Assembly: GCA_031459615.1 (NCBI GenBank)
Contig: JAVKIE010000006.1
Span: forward strand, 62,001 to 126,000
Source: Calidihabitans tengchongensis
Lineage (GTDB): Bacteria > Sysuimicrobiota > Sysuimicrobiia > Sysuimicrobiales > Kaftiobacteriaceae
DNA length: 64,000 nt
Reading direction: 5' to 3'
Positions 50,401 to 58,041 of this stretch are shown here, piece by piece. Below the pieces are notes generated by a model that was given only the letters and a program-made list of their open reading frames with translations, made no database searches and was not told the DNA's origin. Numbering within the stretch: the stretch's first letter is position 1; each line of letters begins with the position of its first letter. A program made the translations under genes and the position numbers.

Positions 50401-51651
50401 TCAGAAGAGGCTGATCTGGGCCGGTTCCTCGTCCCGGGAGCGGTCCGCGTCGGCCGCGGTCCCGAAGATGCGGATCTCGCCGTAGGTGCCGTCGTATCCG
50501 GGAGCGATCTCCACCCGGCCCTCCCGCACCCGCCGGATGCCCTCCACCACCCGCGGCGTGGTGTGGCGGGCCAGTTCGTCGGGCGGGACGTCCATCAGGA
50601 CGGCGAACTCGCCGCCCAGGCGGGTGCACAGCTTCACGTATTCGTCGCGCACGGCGCCGGTGCCCGGCTGCGCCCCCAGGGCCGCGGCGATGATCTCCTC
50701 CAGCGGCACCAGGTTGCGGTACGGGACCGCGCCGGGAGGGACGTAGCCCTCCTGCCGATCGGCCAGATCCTCCACCCGGTGCAACACCCCGACCGTGACC
50801 GGGCGGCCGCAGGCGGGACACCGGTTGCCCCGGGCCGCGGACTCCCGGGGCGACAGCCGGACGTTGCACGCCCGGTGGCCGTCGAAGTGGTACTTGCCCT
50901 CCTCGGGGAAGAACTCGATCGTGTACAGGAACCGCCCGGCGTCCCGGCTCCGGATGATCCCGATCAGCTGGTGGTAGTCGGGCTCGGCCTCGAAGACGTT
51001 GGCCTCCCGCCCCAGCCTGGCCGGCGAGTGGGCGTCGGAGTTGCTCAACAGCGCCACCCGGTCCAGCTGGGACAGGCGCCAGTTCATGGGCGGGTCGCTG
51101 CTGAGTCCGGTCTCCACCGCGGCGATGTGGCGCACCTGGTCCCGGAAGCACTCCTCCAGCGAGTCGAACCCCGACTGGCTGCCGAACAGGCTGAACCAGG
51201 GCGTCCACGCGTGGGCCGGAACCACCAGACAGTCGGGGGAAATCTCCATGACGTACTCCACCAGCTTGTCCGACGGCAGGGTGAGGGTGGGGCGGCCGTC
51301 GGCCATCAGGGAGCCGAAGCGCGACAGGACGGCGTTGATGCGCTCCACCACCTCGAAGGACGGCGCGAAGATCAGGTTGTGGATCTTGCGCAGGCGCCCG
51401 CCCTGGGGGTAGACGTTGGACACCTCCACGGTGAGCATGAAGTGCACGCCGCCGTAGGTGTACAGGCCCCGGTCGTTGGGCCGCAGCTTGGCCCGCAGTT
51501 CCCGCAGCCACACCGGGTGGGTGAAGTCGCCGGTGCCCACCACGCCGATGCCCTTCAGCGCGCACCACCGGGCCAGGTTCTCCACGTCCATCTCCCGGCT
51601 CGTGGCCCGGCTGTACCTGGAGTGCAGGTGCAGGTCGGCGATCAGCCGCAT
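50401..51651 (-). CDS. endonuclease Q family PHP-domain protein
   Basis: The 416-residue protein has a PHP domain (MRLIADLHLHSRYSRATS, VVGTGDFTHP, PAHAWTPWFSLFG, LLSNSDAHSP) and a zinc-finger region with CPACGRPVTVGVLHRVEDLADR, the arrangement of EndoQ, which nicks DNA 5' of deaminated bases. It ends in AQISLF, a sliding-clamp-binding peptide; archaeal EndoQ binds PCNA in the same way. The gene is coupled to the FAD oxidoreductase gene upstream (6-bp gap). Confidence 0.9.
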   Translation of the reverse strand: MRLIADLHLHSRYSRATSREMDVENLARWCALKGIGVVGTGDFTHPVWLRELRAKLRPNDRGLYTYGGVHFMLTVEVSNVYPQGGRLRKIHNLIFAPSFEVVERINAVLSRFGSLMADGRPTLTLPSDKLVEYVMEISPDCLVVPAHAWTPWFSLFGSQSGFDSLEECFRDQVRHIAAVETGLSSDPPMNWRLSQLDRVALLSNSDAHSPARLGREANVFEAEPDYHQLIGIIRSRDAGRFLYTIEFFPEEGKYHFDGHRACNVRLSPRESAARGNRCPACGRPVTVGVLHRVEDLADRQEGYVPPGAVPYRNLVPLEEIIAAALGAQPGTGAVRDEYVKLCTRLGGEFAVLMDVPPDELARHTTPRVVEGIRRVREGRVEIAPGYDGTYGEIRIFGTAADADRSRDEEPAQISLF

Positions 51652-51657
51652 CGTCGC

Positions 51658-52941
51658 CTATCGGTTCCCCTCGCCGCCTTCGTTCTCCTCCGCCACCCCG
51701 TCGTCCCACAGCGCCCGCAGGCCGTACCGCACCAGCGCCGCCAGGGCGCCCGCCAGGCGGGGCAGGTGCGCGGGCCGCAGGGCGTGGGCCACCAGCGGCG
51801 CCAGCAGGCGCGACTGGAATGCGGTGTCGCCCCGGCGCTGGATCGCGTCCCGCAGGCGCCGGTCGGATGCGACGGCCTCCACCACCGCGTCCACATCGGC
51901 GTCGCTCATGTGGGCGAGGGCCAGCCGGGCAGCCGCCGTGGCCCGCAGTTCCCTCCCGAACCGGCGGCGCCACCCCCGCTCGTACGCGGCCAGGGCCGAG
52001 CGGTCCCCTCCCACGTATCCCGCCGCCGCGGCGGCGGCGAGGTCGCCTCCGATCAGCGAGAAGTAGATGCCACCGCCGCTGGTGGCCTTCACGTGGCCGG
52101 CCGCGTCGCCCACCACGATCAGCCCCTCGGCGCTGGTCCGGTGGCGCGCCGCCAGCAGCGGGATCGGACCGCCCAGCCGCCGCCGGACCCGGGCGGCCCG
52201 CAGGCGCCGGGACGCCACCGGGTGCTCGCGGATCAGCCTGTCCAGGAAGTACGCCGGGGGCCGGTCGGTCAGGCGGGGATCCACGCACACCCCCACCCGG
52301 GCGCGCGTCCCTCCCAGGGGCATCAGCCAGCCAAAGAACCCCGGAGCCCACGCCCGGCCCAGGTACAGCTCGGGGCAGTCGTCGCACTCCACGTCGACAC
52401 CGGTACACTCGTACTGCAGCCCGTGCACCATCCGCCGGGGCAGGCGCAGGCCCAAAGCGCGCGGCAGGACCGGGCGCGCGCCCTCGGCGTCCACCACCAC
52501 GGGCGCCGTGGCGGACAAGGTCCGCCCCCCGCGCTCTCCGGTCACCCGCACGAGGCCGCCCTCCCGCTGCGCAGCGCGCACCCGGGTGCCCAGCGCCAGG
52601 TGCGCGCCGGCTTCCTGGGCGCGGGCGGCCAGCCAGCGGTCGAACTCCGCCCGGTCCACCACGAACGAGTCGGGGGACGGACGGCGCACGCGGGCGACAG
52701 AGCCTCCGGGGCCGTAGAAGGTTCCGGCCCGCAGGGCGGTGAGGATAAGCTCGCCCGGCAGGCCGAACTCCCGGAAGGCGTGGACCTGGATCTTTCCCGA
52801 ACAGTGGGCGGGGGTGCCGGGGGCGGGGTGCTCTTCCACCACCAGCGTGCGCAGCCCCCGGGCCGCGGTCCGCAGGGCCGCCATGGCCCCGGCCGGCCCG
52901 GATCCCACCACGATCACGTCGTAGTCGGCACGCGTGGCCAC
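51658..52941 (-). CDS. FAD-dependent oxidoreductase, geranylgeranyl reductase family
   Basis: The 427-residue flavoprotein has the dinucleotide motif YDVIVVGSGPAGAMAALRTAARG, the GGR-family PAHCSGKIQ segment, DCPELYLGRAWAPGFFGWLMP and the second FAD motif GLIVVGDAAGHVKATSGGGIYFSLIGG. Members reduce isoprenoid chains or act on other polyene substrates, chiefly in archaea and phototrophs; the substrate here is unknown. GTG 52941 is the first plausible start before the Rossmann strand; no clear ribosome binding site is present. Confidence 0.85.
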   Translation of the reverse strand: MATRADYDVIVVGSGPAGAMAALRTAARGLRTLVVEEHPAPGTPAHCSGKIQVHAFREFGLPGELILTALRAGTFYGPGGSVARVRRPSPDSFVVDRAEFDRWLAARAQEAGAHLALGTRVRAAQREGGLVRVTGERGGRTLSATAPVVVDAEGARPVLPRALGLRLPRRMVHGLQYECTGVDVECDDCPELYLGRAWAPGFFGWLMPLGGTRARVGVCVDPRLTDRPPAYFLDRLIREHPVASRRLRAARVRRRLGGPIPLLAARHRTSAEGLIVVGDAAGHVKATSGGGIYFSLIGGDLAAAAAAGYVGGDRSALAAYERGWRRRFGRELRATAAARLALAHMSDADVDAVVEAVASDRRLRDAIQRRGDTAFQSRLLAPLVAHALRPAHLPRLAGALAALVRYGLRALWDDGVAEENEGGEGNR

Positions 52942-52986
52942 GTCAGGGAACCGTTCGGGACGGCCAGGGAAGACCCCTCCACCATC

Positions 52987-53072
52987 CACGCGATCTGCGC
53001 GGTCTGCGCGATCCAACTGACCTTCAGCAGATCGCACTGGATTGCGAAGATCGCGTGATTGCGCAGATCGTG
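52987..53072. repeat. imperfect inverted repeat in a divergent intergenic region
   Basis: The region is less GC-rich than its surroundings. CACGCGATCTGCGC (52987-53000) recurs in inverted form as AGATCGCGTG (53048-53057) and GCGCAGATCG (53061-53070), with further GCGATC units between. It separates the divergent FAD oxidoreductase and DUF192 genes and may be an operator or mobile repeat remnant. Confidence 0.55.
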
Positions 53073-53085
53073 TAGAGTAAAGGAG

Positions 53086-53544
53086 ATGCGTCTCGCAGTG
53101 GGGATCTTGCTCCTCCTGGCCGTGCCGGCCGCGGCGCCCGCGCCCGGGGCGGCGTTCAAGCGGGGCACCGTCACCCTGATCCAGGGACCGGTGCGGGTCG
53201 CCCTGGAGGTGGAGGTGGCCGATACGCCCGAGACCCGGCAGCAGGGGCTGATGTTCCGCACGCGGCTCGACGAGTACGCCGGGATGCTGTTCGTGTTCGA
53301 GTCCACCGGCCGGTGGCCGTTCTGGATGAAGAACACCCTCATCCCCCTGTCCATCGCGTTCATCGACGAGCAGTGGACGGTGGTGGACATCCAGGACATG
53401 CCGGTGGCCCCCGATCCCGCCACCGGCCCGTTCGCCCTGTACGAGCCCGCCCGCCCCTGCCGGTACGCTCTCGAGGTCAACCAGGGGTTCTTCCGCCGGC
53501 ACGGCATCGGCGTGGGCGCCCGGGTCGTCTATCGTCCCCGCTGA
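53086..53544 (+). CDS. DUF192 exported protein
   Basis: The 152-residue protein has a signal peptide (MRLAVGILLLLAVPAAAPAPGAAF) and the DUF192 domain with VEVADTPETRQQGLMFRTRL, GMLFVFESTGRWPFWMKNTLIPLSIAFID and ALEVNQGFFRRHGI. The family is widespread and uncharacterised. A TAGAGT -10-like box ends 8 nt before ATG 53086, again suggesting a leaderless or near-leaderless transcript. Confidence 0.88.
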   Translation: MRLAVGILLLLAVPAAAPAPGAAFKRGTVTLIQGPVRVALEVEVADTPETRQQGLMFRTRLDEYAGMLFVFESTGRWPFWMKNTLIPLSIAFIDEQWTVVDIQDMPVAPDPATGPFALYEPARPCRYALEVNQGFFRRHGIGVGARVVYRPR

Positions 53545-53586
53545 CGCCGCAGGGTCCCGGGGCCCGTGCTATCATGGCACCAAGGT

Positions 53587-55227
53587 ATGGACGGTGCCAG
53601 CGCCCCGGCGCGCCACCCCTCGTCGGAGATCGCGGCCCTGCGGGCCATCAGCCGGGCCATCGGGTCCGCCCTGGACCTGGACAGCACCCTGCACCTCATC
53701 ACCCGGACCACCGCCGAGGTGATGGGCGTGGACAGCTGCTCGATCTACCTGCTGGATCCCGCCGGCGAGTACCTGGTCCTCAAGGCCACCACGGGGCTGG
53801 CGCCCGACGCGGTGGGGCGGGCGCGCCTGCGGGTGGGGGAGGGGCTCACCGGGTGGGCGGTGCGGGAGGGCCGCCCGGTGGCCAGCAGCGACGCGGCCAG
53901 CGACCCCCGCTTTGTCTACCTGCCCGAGACGCGGGAGTACGCCTTCCGGTCCCTGGCGGCCGTCCCGCTGGTCACTGCCGGCCGCGTTCTGGGAGCCATC
54001 AACGTCCAGACCACCGCCGTCTGGGAGTACACGCCCGACCAGATGGAGCTGCTGGGGCTGATCGCCGACCTGGCGGCCGGCGCCATCGAAAAGGCGGCGC
54101 TGTACGACGACATGCGCCGGCAGATCATGGAGCTGTCCACCCTGGCCGAAGTCAGCCAGACCCTCACGTCCCCCCTGTACCTGGAGGATGTCCTGCGGCT
54201 GATCGTGGAGATGGCCGCCCGGATGCTCAACGCCGCCACCTGCGCCCTGATGCTGGTGGACGAGGCCACCGGCGAGCTGGTGACCGCCGCGGTGCAGTCC
54301 GCCGGGCCGGCGTACCTGAACCGCCCCCGGCTGCGGGTGGGCGACGGCATCACCGGGCTGGTGGCCCGGGAGGGCCGGCCCATCGCGGTGGAGGACGTGC
54401 TGGCCGACCCGCGCTTCGTGGCCAAGGACGTGGCCCGGCAGGAAGGGCTGCGGGCGCTGCTGTCGGTGCCCCTGGTGGTGCGGGACCGGGTCATCGGCGT
54501 CTTCAACTGTTACCGCGCCCACCCCCACCGGTTCACCGACGCGGAGGTGAAGCTGCTGACCACCCTGGCCAACCAGACCGCCCTGGCCATCGAGAACGCC
54601 ACCCTGGTGATGCGGTCGGCGGTGATCCGGGAGATGCATCACCGGGTGAAGAACAACCTGCAGACCATCGCCATGCTCCTGCGCCTGCAGCTCCGGGACG
54701 GCCGCGAGGTCTCGGGCCGGGAGGTGCTCACCGAAACCATCAACCGCATCCTCAGCATCGCCGCCGTCCACGAGATCCTCTCCGGCGGGGGGTTCCGATC
54801 CATCAGCCTGCGCCAGCTGCTGGAGAGGATTGCCGGCAACGTGCTGGCCGCCGTGAGCCGCCCGGACCTGCAGCTGACGGTGGAGGTGGAGGGCGACGAT
54901 GTGCACCTGACCTCCCAGCAGGCCACCTCCCTGGGGCTGGCCGTCAACGAGCTGCTGCAGAACGCCGTGGAACACGCCTTCCCCCAGCGGGCCGAAGGGC
55001 GCATCCGCATCACCATCGCCCGCGAGGGGTCCGGCCTGCGGGTGGTGGTGGAGGACAACGGCCGGGGGGTGCCGCCGGGGTTCGACCCGCAGGCCAGCGC
55101 CGATCTGGGCCTGAAGATCGTCCACGCGCTGGTGACCGAGGACCTGGGCGGGACCCTGGAGTACGCGGGAGGTACCGGCACCCGGGCCCTCATCACCCTG
55201 CCCCGCCTGGAGAGGCCCTATGGCTGA
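53587..55227 (+). CDS. sensor histidine kinase, GAF-GAF-HisKA_2
   Basis: The 546-residue soluble kinase has two GAF domains (about residues 20-165 and 180-330), a HisKA_2 phosphoacceptor helix with His352 (REMHHRVKNNLQTIAMLLRLQ) and a HATPase domain with NELLQNAVEHAF and VEDNGRGVPPGFDP. No membrane segment is present. It overlaps the response regulator gene by 8 nt. This kinase type and an ANTAR regulator form the EutW/EutV kind of system, which controls transcription antitermination on RNA. The GAF ligands are unknown. The start lies 12 nt after a TGCTATCAT extended -10. Confidence 0.93.
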   Translation: MDGASAPARHPSSEIAALRAISRAIGSALDLDSTLHLITRTTAEVMGVDSCSIYLLDPAGEYLVLKATTGLAPDAVGRARLRVGEGLTGWAVREGRPVASSDAASDPRFVYLPETREYAFRSLAAVPLVTAGRVLGAINVQTTAVWEYTPDQMELLGLIADLAAGAIEKAALYDDMRRQIMELSTLAEVSQTLTSPLYLEDVLRLIVEMAARMLNAATCALMLVDEATGELVTAAVQSAGPAYLNRPRLRVGDGITGLVAREGRPIAVEDVLADPRFVAKDVARQEGLRALLSVPLVVRDRVIGVFNCYRAHPHRFTDAEVKLLTTLANQTALAIENATLVMRSAVIREMHHRVKNNLQTIAMLLRLQLRDGREVSGREVLTETINRILSIAAVHEILSGGGFRSISLRQLLERIAGNVLAAVSRPDLQLTVEVEGDDVHLTSQQATSLGLAVNELLQNAVEHAFPQRAEGRIRITIAREGSGLRVVVEDNGRGVPPGFDPQASADLGLKIVHALVTEDLGGTLEYAGGTGTRALITLPRLERPYG

Positions 55228-55807
55228 ACCGCTGCGGGTGCTCATCGCCGACGACGAAGCCGTCATCCGGCTCGGCCTGCGGACCATGCTGGAGGAACAG
55301 GGCTACCGCGTGGTGGGGGAGGCCGGCGACGGCGCGCGGGCCCTGGATCTGGCCCGCAAGCTGCGGCCCGACCTGATCCTGCTGGACATCAAGATGCCGG
55401 GGGTGGACGGGCTGCAGGCGGCCCGGGAGCTGTGCGCCGAGCGGCCCGTCATCATCCTCACCGCCTACGCCGACCGGGAGTTCGTGGAGCGCGCCGCGGC
55501 GGCCGGGGTGCTGGCCTACCTGGTCAAACCGGTCCGGGAGGGCGACCTGCGGCCGGCCATCGAAACGGCCCTGGCCCGATTCCGGGAGATCCAGGCGCTG
55601 CGCGATGAGGTCGGATCCCTGGAAGACGCCCTGGCCACCCGCAAGGTGGTCGAGCGCGCCAAGGGGCTGCTGATGAGCCAGGGGTGGAGCGAGCCGGAGG
55701 CGTTCGCCTACATCCAGCGCCAGGCCCGCAGCACCCGCCGGACGATGCGCGCCGTGGCCGAGGAGATCCTCCGCCAGCACGCCTCCGGCGCCGACCGCAC
55801 CTCCTGA
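55220..55807 (+). CDS. response regulator with ANTAR RNA-binding domain
   Basis: The 195-residue protein has a receiver domain (Asp11-Asp12, phosphoacceptor Asp56 in LILLDIKMPG, LTAYAD, LVKPV) and a C-terminal ANTAR domain (ALATRKVVERAKGLLMSQGW and AFAYIQRQARSTRRTM, residues 132-185). ANTAR proteins bind paired hairpins in nascent RNA and prevent termination. It is coupled to the kinase gene. Its RNA targets are not evident; the only structured leader-like RNA close by is the candidate ncRNA at 55932. Confidence 0.94.
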   Translation: MAEPLRVLIADDEAVIRLGLRTMLEEQGYRVVGEAGDGARALDLARKLRPDLILLDIKMPGVDGLQAARELCAERPVIILTAYADREFVERAAAAGVLAYLVKPVREGDLRPAIETALARFREIQALRDEVGSLEDALATRKVVERAKGLLMSQGWSEPEAFAYIQRQARSTRRTMRAVAEEILRQHASGADRTS

Positions 55808-55897
55808 TCCGGATCCAGGATCTCCGATCCCGATGTCGGCTCCTGCAGTTGTCCCCCTTATCCCCACTGTCCACAACTCCGGAACGCAGGTTCCGAA

Positions 55898-55927
55898 TTG
55901 ACCTCTCTGCGACGGCCGTGGTACAAA
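55898..55927 (+). promoter_or_regulatory. promoter of the candidate small RNA
   Basis: TTGACC (55898-55903) and TACAAA (55922-55927) are 18 nt apart, and a palindrome CGGAAC-GCAG-GTTCCG (55880-55895) abuts the -35. Transcription would start near 55932-55934, exactly at the beginning of the RNA's closing stem. Confidence 0.55.
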
Positions 55928-55931
55928 CCAG

Positions 55932-56056
55932 ATCGCCGGCGGGACGCGGGTGTTCGAGGTGGGAGTGAGGTACCGCTTTCCCGCGCACTGCCTCCGGCTC
56001 TGCGCGGGCACGGCAACCCGGCCTAACTCCTCACCCGGTCTCCGCCGGCGTTTTTG
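55932..56056 (+). ncRNA. candidate structured small RNA (about 125 nt), identity unknown
   Basis: The element has a promoter upstream and ends in T5 (56051-56055). Its ends pair: CGCCGGCGG (55934-55942) with CCGCCGGCG (56042-56050), extended by GAC/GTC. An asymmetric internal loop with GCGGGTGTTCGA is followed by a second helix (GGTG-GGAGT-AGG with CCT-ACTCC-CACC) and an apical hairpin CCCGCGCA / TGCGCGGG. No reading frame fits. End-to-end pairing with a GTGTTCG near the 5' end resembles 6S RNA, but it is shorter than usual 6S and the match is not proved. It lies 124 bp downstream of the ANTAR regulator gene. Confidence 0.5.
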
Positions 56057-56059
56057 TGT

Positions 56060-56208
56060 CGTTGGAACGTTGAAGCGTTGGAGCGTTGAACCCCGGAATG
56101 TCACATTGACACGGTGACACGCTGACGCGGCCACGCCAGATCTTCGGGGACGCCCGCCGGCCACCCGCCATGTAACGCTTCACCGTTTCCACGCTTTACA
56201 TTCCAACG
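56060..56208. repeat. octamer tandem arrays in both orientations
   Basis: Four units CGTTGGAA, CGTTGAAG, CGTTGGAG and CGTTGAAC run without gaps at 56060-56091. Three units TGACACGG, TGACACGC and TGACGCGG follow at 56107-56130. A degenerate inverted CGTTGRAR array reads on the minus strand from 56208 to 56174. The layout looks like a small composite repeat element between the ncRNA and nadE. Nothing else is recognisable in this gap until the nadE promoter. Confidence 0.75.
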
Positions 56209-56271
56209 CGTCCCCGTCCCACCGCTTCACCAACCCCGGGCCCCCGCGCGCCCGCCGCCTGCGCCGTCGGG

Positions 56272-56277
56272 TATAAT
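56272..56277 (+). promoter_or_regulatory. -10 box of nadE
   Basis: A perfect TATAAT with no good -35 lies 24 nt before ATG 56302 and 9 nt before an in-frame GTG 56287. The mRNA would start at about 56284, right at the AGGTGG ribosome binding site. Confidence 0.65.
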
Positions 56278-56301
56278 CAGCAGCAGGTGGGACGTCGGCG
56301 G

Positions 56302-58041
56302 ATGCTGCGCGTCTGCATGGCCCAGATCAACGCCACGGTGGGAGACCTGGAGGGCAACACCCGCCGCATCCGCGACGCCATCGGCGCCGCCCGCGACCTG
56401 GGAGCCCACATCGTCTGCTTTCCGGAGCTGGCCGTCCCCGGCTATCCCCCCGAGGACCTGCTGCTGAAGCCCGACTTCGTGCGCGCCAACATGGCCTGCG
56501 TGGACGAGATCGCGCCGCACACCCGCGGCATCATGGCCGTCGTGGGGTTTGCCGACCGCGCCGACCACCTCTACAACGCCGCGGCGATCCTGGCCGACGG
56601 GAACCGGGTGGCCGTCTACCACAAGCACCGGCTGCCCAACTACGGCGTCTTCGACGAGAAGCGCTACTTCCAGCCCGGGCGCCAGGCGCCGGTCTTCGCG
56701 GTGGGCGGGGTCCCCGTGGGGGTGACCATCTGCGAAGACGTCTGGACCCCCGGAGGGCCCTGCCAGGCGGAGGCGGCGGCGGGAGCCCTGGTCATCATCA
56801 ACATCAACGGCTCGCCCTACCACGCCGGCAAGTGGCGCGAGCGGGAGGAGATGCTCCAGGCCCGCGCCCGGGACTACGGCGTGGTCATGTGCTACAACAA
56901 CCTGGTGGGCGGTCAGGACGAGCTGGTGTTCGACGGGATGGGGATGATCGTCGATCCCTCCGGCGCCATCCTGGCCCGCGGGGCGCAGTTCGAGGAAGAC
57001 CTCATCTGCTGCGACATCGATACCGACGCCCTGGCCCGCCGCCGGGCCGCGCACCCGGTCCCCCCGCCCGACGACGGCCTGCGGGGCGGGCCGGCGTACA
57101 CGCTGCCTCCCCTCGCCCCCGCGCCCGCCCGCCCCCTGTCCCCGCGGCTGGCCGAGCCGCTGGACCCCACCGAGGAGGTCTACCGCGCCCTGATCCTCGG
57201 CACCCGGGACTACGTGCGCAAGAACGGGTTCACCGACGTGGTGGTGGGGCTGTCGGGCGGGGTGGACTCGGCCCTGGTGGCCACCATCGCCTGCGACGCC
57301 CTGGGACCCGAGCGGGTGCATCCCGTGTGGATGCCGTCGCGGTACAGTTCCGCCGAGAGTTACCGGTACGCCCGCGAGGTGGCGGCCAACCTGGGCACCC
57401 CCCTCATCGAGCTGGGCATCGACGGGGCGTTTGCCGCCCTGCTGGACACCCTGCGTCCGGTGTTCGCCGGGCGGCCGGCCGACGCCACCGAGGAGAACCT
57501 TCAGGCCCGCATCCGGGGCACGCTGCTGATGGCCCTGTCCAACAAGTTCGGATGGCTGGTCCTGACCACCGGCAACAAGAGCGAGCTCAGCGTGGGCTAC
57601 GCCACCCTGTACGGCGACATGGCGGGGGGCTTCGCCGTCCTCAAGGATGTCCCCAAGACGCTGGTGTACCGCCTGGCCCGCTGGCGCAACGGGCGCGGGC
57701 GGGTCATCCCCGACGGTGTCCTGGAACGGCCTCCCACCGCCGAGCTGCGCCCCGGGCAGAAGGATACCGACACCCTGCCCCCCTACGAGGTCCTGGACCC
57801 GATCCTCAAGATGTACGTGGAGGAGGACAGACCCCCGGAGGAGATCGTGGCGGCGGGCTTTCCGGCCGAGGTGGTCCGGCGGGTCGTCGAGATGGTCGAC
57901 CGCAACGAGTACAAGCGCCGCCAGGCCCCGCCGGGAGTGAAGATCACCCCCAAAGCCTTCGGCAAGGACCGCCGGCTGCCCATCACCAACCGCTACCGGC
58001 CCCCCGTGCCGACCGAACCGGGGGCGCGGCGGGCTCCGTGA
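56302..58041 (+). CDS. nadE: glutamine-dependent NAD+ synthetase
   Basis: The 579-residue enzyme has an N-terminal nitrilase-type glutaminase domain with the triad Glu42 (CFPELAVPGYPPEDLL), Lys108 (YHKHRLPNYGVFDE) and Cys144 (GVTICEDVW), and a C-terminal synthetase domain with the P-loop VVVGLSGGVDSALVA, LTTGNKSELSVGYATLYGDMAGG and LERPPTAELRPGQKDTDTLPPYE. It amidates deamido-NAD using glutamine nitrogen. ATG 56302 has an AGGTGG 11 nt upstream. The stop overlaps the glutamate synthase GTG start. Confidence 0.95.
   Translation: MLRVCMAQINATVGDLEGNTRRIRDAIGAARDLGAHIVCFPELAVPGYPPEDLLLKPDFVRANMACVDEIAPHTRGIMAVVGFADRADHLYNAAAILADGNRVAVYHKHRLPNYGVFDEKRYFQPGRQAPVFAVGGVPVGVTICEDVWTPGGPCQAEAAAGALVIININGSPYHAGKWREREEMLQARARDYGVVMCYNNLVGGQDELVFDGMGMIVDPSGAILARGAQFEEDLICCDIDTDALARRRAAHPVPPPDDGLRGGPAYTLPPLAPAPARPLSPRLAEPLDPTEEVYRALILGTRDYVRKNGFTDVVVGLSGGVDSALVATIACDALGPERVHPVWMPSRYSSAESYRYAREVAANLGTPLIELGIDGAFAALLDTLRPVFAGRPADATEENLQARIRGTLLMALSNKFGWLVLTTGNKSELSVGYATLYGDMAGGFAVLKDVPKTLVYRLARWRNGRGRVIPDGVLERPPTAELRPGQKDTDTLPPYEVLDPILKMYVEEDRPPEEIVAAGFPAEVVRRVVEMVDRNEYKRRQAPPGVKITPKAFGKDRRLPITNRYRPPVPTEPGARRAP

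Noticed and set aside
55880..55895. CGGAAC-GCAG-GTTCCG as a second SOS box.
   Set aside because: The GAAC-N4-GTTC core matches, but the outer C and G of the consensus are G and C here. It was kept only as an unexplained palindrome.
55932..56056. Assignment of the small RNA as 5S rRNA, SRP RNA, RNase P RNA or tmRNA.
   Set aside because: The minus strand has a 5S-like CCCACCTCGAACACCCG stretch, but the promoter and terminator point the other way. SRP, RNase P and tmRNA signature motifs are absent.
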